Below are positions 57,077 through 64,000 of a stretch of DNA of 64,000 bases, one piece after another. The stretch comes from Mytilisepta virgata. Its lineage: Eukaryota; Mollusca; Bivalvia; Mytilida; Mytilidae. A program made the translations under genes and the position numbers. The notes under the pieces are model-generated. The model was given only the letters and a program-made list of their open reading frames with translations, was not told the DNA's origin and did not search any database. The first letter of the stretch is position 1. Each line of letters starts with the position of its first letter. The DNA is taken from NCBI GenBank assembly GCA_028015205.1, contig CM051519.1:93021539-93085538 (forward strand). The letters run 5' to 3'.

Positions 57077-60000
57077 CTGAAATGACAAAAATGCCAAGAA
57101 CTTATAATGCCAAAAGGCTGAAGATATGAGCCCGTATCGCTCATCTTGTAGTGCCATCAATCTATCCATTTAGCATCAAATTAAGTATTGGTCTTTTGGT
57201 CAGTCAGGAGATAGAATTGTCGACTGATAGCAGTATTTTCAATCAGGAATGAAATACAGACATTTTAGAGATGCTTCATGTCGGGTTTAAGATCATTTGG
57301 TCATTAAATTCAAGGACATTAAATTGAAAATTAAAAATTCTTGAAATTTAAACAAATGCTAGATAACTGCAACCCCATGCTACTACATTCTTTGACAATT
57401 TCTTATAACACAGACATAAAAAAGCTAGCGACCCATGAGATATTTTCGCAAACTTAACTTCCAAACACTCCCTACCATATGTTGCCAACCTATCGTTGAT
57501 TATGTAAGAAACAGGATCAAGATAATCTAACTAAAGATTTATCGTACAAGCAGCTTATAAATGTTGAATAATGATTAAAAAAAACTTATAAAAATAAAAA
57601 ATAAATGTACAAGGTTTGCTTGAGATATCAAGACCATAAATTACCACGCGATTCTTCCAGATGTCCCGGATGTTCCACACAACGTGGGTAATGACAGTAA
57701 AGCCCCCTTTACACTGAACGAAGACTGCACTACGACCATAAAAAATGTTTTGATCGTGGAACATCTTAGTGGGGTCGTACTGAAGTCTTCAAGTAGCGTA
57801 GTGTGGTCGGCATTGCGCGTGATAGGTCGTAGTAGAATCTCCAGGTGCCACGACTGTTTTGAACATGCTCAAAATTTACGTAGCGAGGTCGTCGCCACTT
57901 TTGATCGTACAGACATCGTACCGTTGTCGTAGAGGAAGCGCAGAGACATCGTAATGAGATCGTAGTAAGACATCGTAGTGAGAACTAATATACATTCAAG
58001 CAAGAAATTGTCCTTTTATATAGTTTATTTGCTGGTCGTAGAAGAAGCGCAGAGACATCGTAGTGACATCGTAGTGACATCGTAGTGAGACATCGTAGTG
58101 AGAACTAATATACATTCAACCAAGAAATTGTCCTTTTATATAGTTTATTTGCTGATCGTGGCTAGATCGCGAGAACAACGTAGCAAGGTCGTAATACTCG
58201 TGGTAGCAGCGTAGTGACAACGTATTACGATCGTCAAGCGCGTATCGATGTCGTGTCACAATCGTAAGAGGTCGTACAACATCGGCCTAGGGGCGTCGTG
58301 TGATCGTGTTATTGTCGTAGCTTGAACGTACCACAAACGCAGGCATCGTAGCGAAAACGTAAGAGAGCGTAGTAGCAACGTGAAAGTTTATCGGAAAAAC
58401 TTATTTTGATCGTAGGGGTTTCGTGAATACCTTTACACTGAAGATGGTTTTCCAATTTTTCCACGACCCTGCTGCGATCTTGGCGATCGTAGAGGTCGTG
58501 GAGAGCGTAGCACAGTCTTCGAACGGTGTAAAGGGGGCTTAACCTTGGTAATTATCGGATAACTTCGGAAACTCTATATACCTACACATGAAACTACTAT
58601 AATTTAAATGTTTGCTGACAGTCTTCATTTTAAACCAGGCATGAAATACGTTTAAAATTAAAACTTCTTCGTCAGAAAAAAAATGATGAACGCTTCAATT
58701 CGTTTATATTCCAAATTTTTCAACCGCTTCCAGTGAAAGCTTAGATTACGGGTGTGTTCTCGTTCTGCCCACTTTAAAAATTACAGGTAAAACTGTTGTG
58801 GGCAGAATGGGAATGTTGATGTAATGACACTAATTAGGGAACAATAGAGGATTAGCTATAGTCTGTTCTACCTTTGTTGATACTGTAAAAGAGTAATTAT
58901 TGCAAAAAACTTTGTGATTCTATAACTTTTGAAGTATTTCATTCAATTTAAGCACAAGAGAAAAAAACTTTCTAGAAATATGATTTATTAGTCAATCTTA
59001 AGCATAATATAATATTTAAAAACAGGCATACATAAATAAAATGAACTGTGATAAATGAAGTTGATGTAGCACAAATATTCATAACTTTACAACATTAAAC
59101 ATGTTAAACATTCATATCTTTAACACAGTCACAGAAGAATTAAATAAAATAGATAAAACAGATGAAGCACAAATATGTATAGATATACAGCACTAAACAT
59201 TCATATTTTTAACACAAAATATTAACTGAAAAGTCACAAATAAACAATGTTCATAGAAATGTCACATATCACTGTTGTAGGTGTGATGCAGCGTCAGCAT
59301 ACTGAAGTACTGTGATAGTTCCACCTGTGAGTCTCTCATTCAGGTGTATCAATATACTGTCAATATTACGGTATTTCTTGGTTTTTGGTCTGATGGTTCC
59401 CCCGTCGTCTTGTTGGATTTGTTTCGATTTCCTCAAGGTCATTTAAGGCATTAAACCAGACATCGTCGACTTGGTCTAGTGGTACGAGTGGCAGTACGGC
59501 TGATCTTCTGACCAGTTGCTGAACGTTGATGTTGTCCTTGTATGCAGTTTGTAGTCCAGTCTGTTGAGTTTTCCTCCATATGGCTTGTGTATAATGAAAG
59601 AAACAGCCCTTTATGATCACACCTTGAAATACGGTTGTAGCTGCATTGTGGGGGGCTGTCTCGACGTCCATAAAAATTGAAGTTGGTTGTAGTTGTAGCT
59701 GAAGTTGTTCCATGGAAGTTTTGAGTCGGGTAAATAACCTTGAGTAGATGTCACTACTTTTCCCTGGTAGTAAGGCATATAGTAGTGGATACATTTGGTC
59801 ATTTACCATGGCATGTACAGTATATATCTGATGAAAAACTGATGGACATGCGTAGAAAGTTCCATCACAGTATAAGGTGTTAGCATTGGACAGTTGAATC
59901 AAATTTTCTGTTGTTGCAAAAATTATATTTATAATATATAGATTCAGATTTTCATTTATTTGATTAAACTAGAAATATCATGAAAGCACAGAAATTTACA

Positions 60001-62020
60001 ACTAGTTTAATAAAACAGACTATAATTACTAAAACAACAATTAGTACGACTTTGTTTATTTATGTCAAATGGGCAGAATAGGAATATATGTTTTTTAAAA
60101 GTGGGCAGAACGAGAACAAGAAAGGAAAGTCACGTTCACACATGTAACACTAGACGCTCCTACACGGCATATCATCATGATCCCGATTAAGTTAACCTAA
60201 ATTTAAATATAAGTAAAGTCAAGAAATACCAAAGGGATATTCGAAGGAGGGAAAAATCGAAAGAACTGACAAACTCCGGAGAACAACGAAGGCATGACCA
60301 AAACAATTCATGCACTACAATTAAAAACTAAAAACATATGAACAACATGGACCCCACCAAAAACACCGTGGGTAGACTCAGGTAGAGAGTAAGAAGAGTA
60401 AGCAGTCTCTGCTTCCAGCAGGACATCCGCCATGCTGCCCATATCAAATCCGGTATGAGGAAGGGACAATAAAAATGGAACAGAATCATTTTCATCTGGG
60501 AAACGGTTTTTTTCATATCGGTCAATTGAGTCATGATGCCTCCATAAAACTTTAATTAATAAGGTTGACTCCAGCTTAGGAGCAACATATCCCTGTCTGA
60601 GCTACATTTCTGTCAGGAGCCGGGCTCTGTCCAGGAAGTCAATGTATATGTAACAACACAAGCCCTGTACTTTACGTTCCTTAAATAAATTCGCTAAATA
60701 TACATCGAGAACAAAAATATTCGCATACCTGCTTGTGTACGTCCCTGGTTTAACACTGATTCTGTATCTTCTACAAATACATTTGTTTACTGGAACAAAA
60801 CCAAAGACTTTAATAAATTCAATAATACCAATATTGATAAACAAGATGTACATATTTCGTCGATTCACAACTCCTCGGTTGTGTTCAAGGCATAAAATCT
60901 CGAAAACCAAATTACATTGTAGTAATCCCAAACCTTGAAGAGCATGTTAAATAAATGCTATAATTTGACATTGAAATTCTTCCTTGTAAGCATTATGGCT
61001 ATATTTAAACTCTACACTACCAGTATTTTGGTGACCTCTATTTGTGATAGAAAAGTAATCACCGTTTTGGATTTGTATCACTGGACATCACCAAGAAAAA
61101 ACGGCAATACTTACAGTGTATCAGTTATTAAATATTCAAGTCAAACAGCTTTCAGAAGTACAGCTACAGATACAGATAACTTTATTGGCCAATCAAGGTG
61201 CCCATTGACGGGCAGATTAATCACAGACAACTTTATTGGCCAATCAAGGTGCCCATTGATGGACAGATTAATCACAGATAACTTTATTGGCCAATCAAGG
61301 TGCCCATTATGGGCAGATTAATCACAGATAACTTTATTGTTCAATCAAGGTGCCCATTATGGGCAGATTAATCACAGATAACTTTATTGGCCAGCCAAGG
61401 TGCCCATTGATGGGCAGATTAATCACAGATAACTTTATTGGCCAATCGAGGTGCCCATTATGGGCATATTAATCACAGATAACTTTATTGGCCAATCAAG
61501 GTGCCCATTGATGGGCAGATTAATCACAGATAACTTTATTGGCAAATCAAGGTGCCCATTGATGGACAGATTAATCACAGATAACTTTATTGGCCAATCA
61601 AGGTGCCCATTGATGGACAGATTAATCCCAATACAATCATTCATAACATAATAAAACAAACTAAAATCATGAAATAATCAGACAATAATTGTTCATTCGA
61701 TTAATGATTGGGTTGATCATATAAAATACACTTAATTTAATCATATAATTAAAAAAAAACATAAAAATGACAGTATAATTACAATTTTTGAGGACATGTG
61801 TACTGAGACTTGCGTTGGAATCATTAGAAATGTATATTCCCGATTGATAAAAGTTCTAACAGATAAAAATCTTTTTAGTATATAATTTGTACTGGTATAG
61901 TCTCCTTTTAACGAATATTTTAGTCAAAATAAACACGTTAAATTCTGTAAATGCACAGTACTTACTAGTAACACAAACTACAGTTACCCATAAAACTACT
62001 TTTATCCATGAGAAATCCAT
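56920..62020 (-). CDS. Possible second single-pass membrane protein (first and last exons seen)
   Basis: A signal-peptide exon (62020-61966: MDFSWIKVVLWVTVVCVT, donor GTAAGT, one base carried over as in the 13-23 kb gene) and a transmembrane last exon (57076-56920) lie on the same strand, 5 kb apart. By analogy with the upstream gene they may belong together. The ectodomain exons between them are not found with confidence. One candidate follows acceptor TTTTGTTCCAG at about 60772 and starts with the same TA-AA phase as its counterpart, but it does not resemble it enough. A Harbinger-like MITE and a MULE lie between, so the gene may be broken. Confidence 0.35.
57077..57697. other. Intron-like sequence, nothing recognised
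   Basis: Lies between the transmembrane exon and the Harbinger-like element. AT-rich. Confidence 0.4.
57701..58539. mobile_element. PIF/Harbinger-like MITE
   Basis: 839 bp with terminal inverted repeats of about 27 bp (AGCCCCCTTTACACTGAACG left; the right end reads AGCCCCCTTTACACCGTTCG in inverse), flanked by TAA on both sides (57698-57700, 58540-58542). A 3-bp TWA duplication is typical of PIF/Harbinger. The inside is far richer in CpG than its surroundings, with about 30 CGTA tetramers, and a ~115-bp block (57915-58033) is duplicated at 58034-58155. No transposase. Confidence 0.85.
58756..60117. mobile_element. MULE-type transposon with terminal inverted repeats
   Basis: GTTCTCGTTCTGCCCACTTT at 58756 and its inverse AAAGTGGGCAGAACGAGAAC ending 60117 flank a transposase remnant. 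Inner, shorter versions (GTGGGCAGAATGGGAATG, 58799; ATGGGCAGAATAGGAATAT, 60069) repeat the end motif. No clear target duplication was found. Confidence 0.75.
59269..59907 (-). pseudogene. MULE transposase fragment with internal deletion
   Basis: From an acceptor-like AACAACAG at 59908 the frame reads ENLIQLSNANTLYCDGTFYA, with the DGTF Asp of the MULE DDE domain. It continues through VNDQMYPLLYALLPGKSSDI, a second acidic site (SIFMDVETA) and CFFHYTQAIWRK, a Cys/His segment typical of this superfamily. After NPTRRRGNHQ the frame shifts. The neighbouring frame continues TKKYRNIDSILIHLNERLTG to TVLQYADAASHLQQ and TGA at 59271-59269, which looks like the normal C terminus. The part between, including the third catalytic residue, seems deleted, and the N-terminal (FLYWCH-like) part is absent. 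Not functional. Confidence 0.8.
60118..61174. other. Intron-like or intergenic sequence with a dispersed repeat
   Basis: 60235-60450 resembles the repeat at 19.9 and 22.4 kb. Isolated splice-like signals occur at 60725, 60773 and 61108 (minus strand), but no exon can be confirmed. Confidence 0.4.
61175..61627. repeat. 51-bp minisatellite, nine copies
   Basis: Unit GATAACTTTATTGGCCAATC + AAGGTGCCCATTGATGGGCA + GATTAATCACA. Some units lack two bases (CCCATTATGGGC). Because 51 is divisible by three, reading frames run through on both strands (61435-61659 minus, 60935-61321 plus). These are not genes. Each unit holds ATTGGCCAAT and CCCATnnATGGG palindromes. Confidence 0.95.
61966..62020 (-). CDS. 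Signal-peptide exon
   Basis: MDFSWIKVVLWVTVVCVT from the ATG at 62020, donor GTAAGTACTG after 61966. Length, hydrophobicity and phase-1 donor mirror exon 1 of the membrane protein at 23.1 kb. Confidence 0.5.
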
Positions 62021-62915
62021 ATCAAAATTACTTGATCAAAAAGCAATCAAAACTAAAATCAATCTTTTATTTGTATTGAAATTGATTTTCACAAGAATTA
62101 CTTTGGAAAATCCTATATTTGGTTATAAAATATTTTTATTTGAAACTTCCACAATAAATCCAAGAGCCGAGTCATTTTAAATAACCAATCGAAATAATAC
62201 AAATTTTACAACATCTAAATGCACGATTTTATAATTTTATAGGCTATTTTTTTACCAAAATTGTCCCGCAACCATAAATTTTTAATAACAAAACTTGTCT
62301 CGAACAGAACCTAATAGTTCGAGGTATTGGCCAATATATTTTTTTTTATATCTCCTATAAGTGACAATAATTTGTGTTATTTCCTATAATGAAGGTTTTT
62401 ACTTCTCACTTTTTTTTTAAATTTTGTAACTTTTTAATAGTACATTTAGTTACATATAGAAAACATTGTATTTGCATTTTTTTGTTCATATAAATTATAT
62501 TTAAGAACAGTGTACCAAGTTAAGAAATTGTTCTGACCTAGTAACTTTCTTGGTTCATTTATTGTTCTACCGAAAGTAGTTTATCGTTTAAAAATTGAAC
62601 ACAATACTACAGTCATTACCTATCGGCAGACAATCCAAGCTTTAACATTCAATGACACGGTCTGATATAATTCCGTTGTCTGATAAATTTTCAGTATCCT
62701 TCATTATTGAAATTTAGAAATCAATTTCAAATATATAATTCCAGAAGGGTCGAGTAATAGCTAATATAAACTTCTTTTACCATGCTAAATAATCACTGTA
62801 ATTTATACATCAACGGACAGCAACAAGTAAACAAAAAAAAAAAAAAAAAAACATCCAATCCAATCCTAGTCCTGGCTTGAGACTGAATACAGAATTTGGC
62901 GTAGTTAACCATATG
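62021..62915. other. AT-rich upstream region, nothing recognised
   Basis: Poly-A at about 62831-62850 directly precedes the LINE fragment. Confidence 0.4.
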
Positions 62916-62920
62916 AGTAT

Positions 62921-63522
62921 GTTGGAAATTATAAATATTTAGGTATTCATTTCTCTGCCATATATACAAAACTTGAATTACACAAGAAAGCCCAGAAGGC
63001 ATTTTACAAGTTAAGAAAAGAGTTTCTAAGTCTTATTTCAAATGTCAAGACTTCTCTAAATGAATTTGATCCTCTTCTACCGAATGCTTTTCGATGCTGT
63101 AAAGAACTTCATCTGTCTAACAAACCAAATTGGTATTTATCAGTAGAAAAAATACTTAAAGTATTAAAAATTCAGATACTAATTTATTGAATCAAAGAGA
63201 ATGCAGATTTAATAAGTCGTAAAAAACATATAGATAAGAAACATCTCAATGGTTGGAAAAAATGTAGCAATAATTTTAAAGATGGTAAATTTACAACATA
63301 TATTTTCTTAAAAAGTAATTTTACATTAGAGAAATATTTTGTTGTACAAATTTAAATATAGAAAAGCATTTTGAAAGTTTCGTGTATCTTCATATAGACT
63401 TTTGATAGAAACAGGTCGTTACAAAAAAAAAAAAAAATAGTCAGAAATGAAAGAAAGTGTAAAAATTGTTCCATTGGTGCGGTTGAAGACGAAGAACATT
63501 TTCTAACCATGTGTGAAAAGAA
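62921..63522 (+). pseudogene. Dead non-LTR retrotransposon, C-terminal reverse transcriptase tail
   Basis: VGNYKYLGIHFS, then HKKAQKAFYKLRKEFLSLIS and TSLNEFD give the YKYLGI end of a LINE reverse transcriptase and its thumb. After stops and frameshifts, ETGRYKKK..RNERKCKNCS and VEDEEHFLTMCEK (63408-63522) match the usual C-terminal CxxC..H..C segment. The middle of the C-terminal region is short and broken by stops. No 3' tail or target duplication was identified. Confidence 0.75.
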
Positions 63523-64000
63523 TACTATACCGTCATGTAACTACAGTTTTCTGTCAATCGAGTAACTTCTTCCCTCTTCCAACATGTTCAAGTTTTTTGT
63601 TACTCTGTTACTTATTGCCCCTTAGAGCGTCCGTTATTATTTTATCTTATTTAGGTTTTCTCAACTACCTGCAAAACCCGGGTAATTCGCAAAACGAAGA
63701 TTTTGATCTCGCTGTTTTGTTTTAGGGACTGGTCAAAATTTATAGAAGCATTGGACCGCAAAATGCAGTGGGACAAGCACTTTTTCCAGTGTTTCAAGTA
63801 ATGGGACTCTGACTTTTTCATTACTGGCAAGCATAGGACATGAAGATTTTAAAACAAAGTCTGTATATACAAAAAATACTATTTGATCAAACTCCAAGAA
63901 GCAAAATAAAATTTCACAACATTGTGTCATTTTACATCAAAATGTGTATACAAACACCAGTTATAAAAATATTTTGGGTCTGTGAAATATTTAAGTAAAT
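63523..64000. other. No gene seen
   Basis: Two short chance frames. The motif GACCGCAAAATGCAGTGGGA near 63753 repeats text at 49152-49178 (GACCGTGCAAAATGCAGTAG), so part of it is dispersed repeat. Confidence 0.4.

Noticed and set aside
60602..60931. 109-residue minus-strand frame as an ectodomain exon
   Set aside because: It has an acceptor-like site in the right phase but does not resemble the ectodomain of the upstream gene.

Overview
The window is AT-rich eukaryotic DNA with introns, SINEs, Helitron-like elements with internal ~170-190 bp repeats, a broken Ty3/gypsy element and many short inverted-repeat transposons. This mixture, and above all the long interspersed family ending in a GAGAGCCTCTAG hairpin tail, suggests a bivalve mollusc, most likely a mussel of the Mytilus type. 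The assignment rests on recognition, not on a search. Most long open frames here are retroelement remains or chance.

Layout. 1-937: tandem foldback repeat. 968-4686: left arm of a ~3.7 kb inverted duplication, carrying a second copy of the last MEIG1 exon. 4687-~10140: a decayed minus-strand Ty3/gypsy element cut off before integrase. Its LTR or leader holds nine hairpins that share one pentaloop. 11.9-12.9 kb: degenerate repeats. 13.07-23.13 kb: a five-exon minus-strand gene for a 266-residue single-pass membrane protein, its introns full of repeats. 24.9-29.2 kb: a 5'-truncated reverse transcriptase gene and a Helitron-like array. 32.5-36.4 kb: the plus-strand MEIG1 homologue. Its exon 2 lies inside the right arm of the inverted duplication (35773-39484). 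39.5-46.3 kb: tandem repeats, MITEs, a tRNA-derived SINE, two near-identical TIR elements and a foldback. 50.14-50.32 kb: a broken paralogous transmembrane exon beside a 2.2 kb, 25-bp minisatellite. 53.9-55.7 kb: a decayed element with repeated ends and hammerhead-like cores. 56.9-62.0 kb: first and last exons of a possible second membrane protein, with a PIF/Harbinger-like MITE and a MULE inserted between them. 61.2-61.6 kb: a 51-bp minisatellite. 62.9-63.5 kb: a dead LINE tail.

Only two host genes are well supported. One is MEIG1, a small cytoplasmic protein that in mammals works with PACRG in sperm and cilium assembly. The other is the PPPY-tailed membrane protein, whose splice phases all agree. 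The most unusual observations are the nine-hairpin array with an invariant loop in the gypsy element, and the inverted duplication that places an intact, opposite-facing MEIG1 exon 2 some 31 kb from exon 1.
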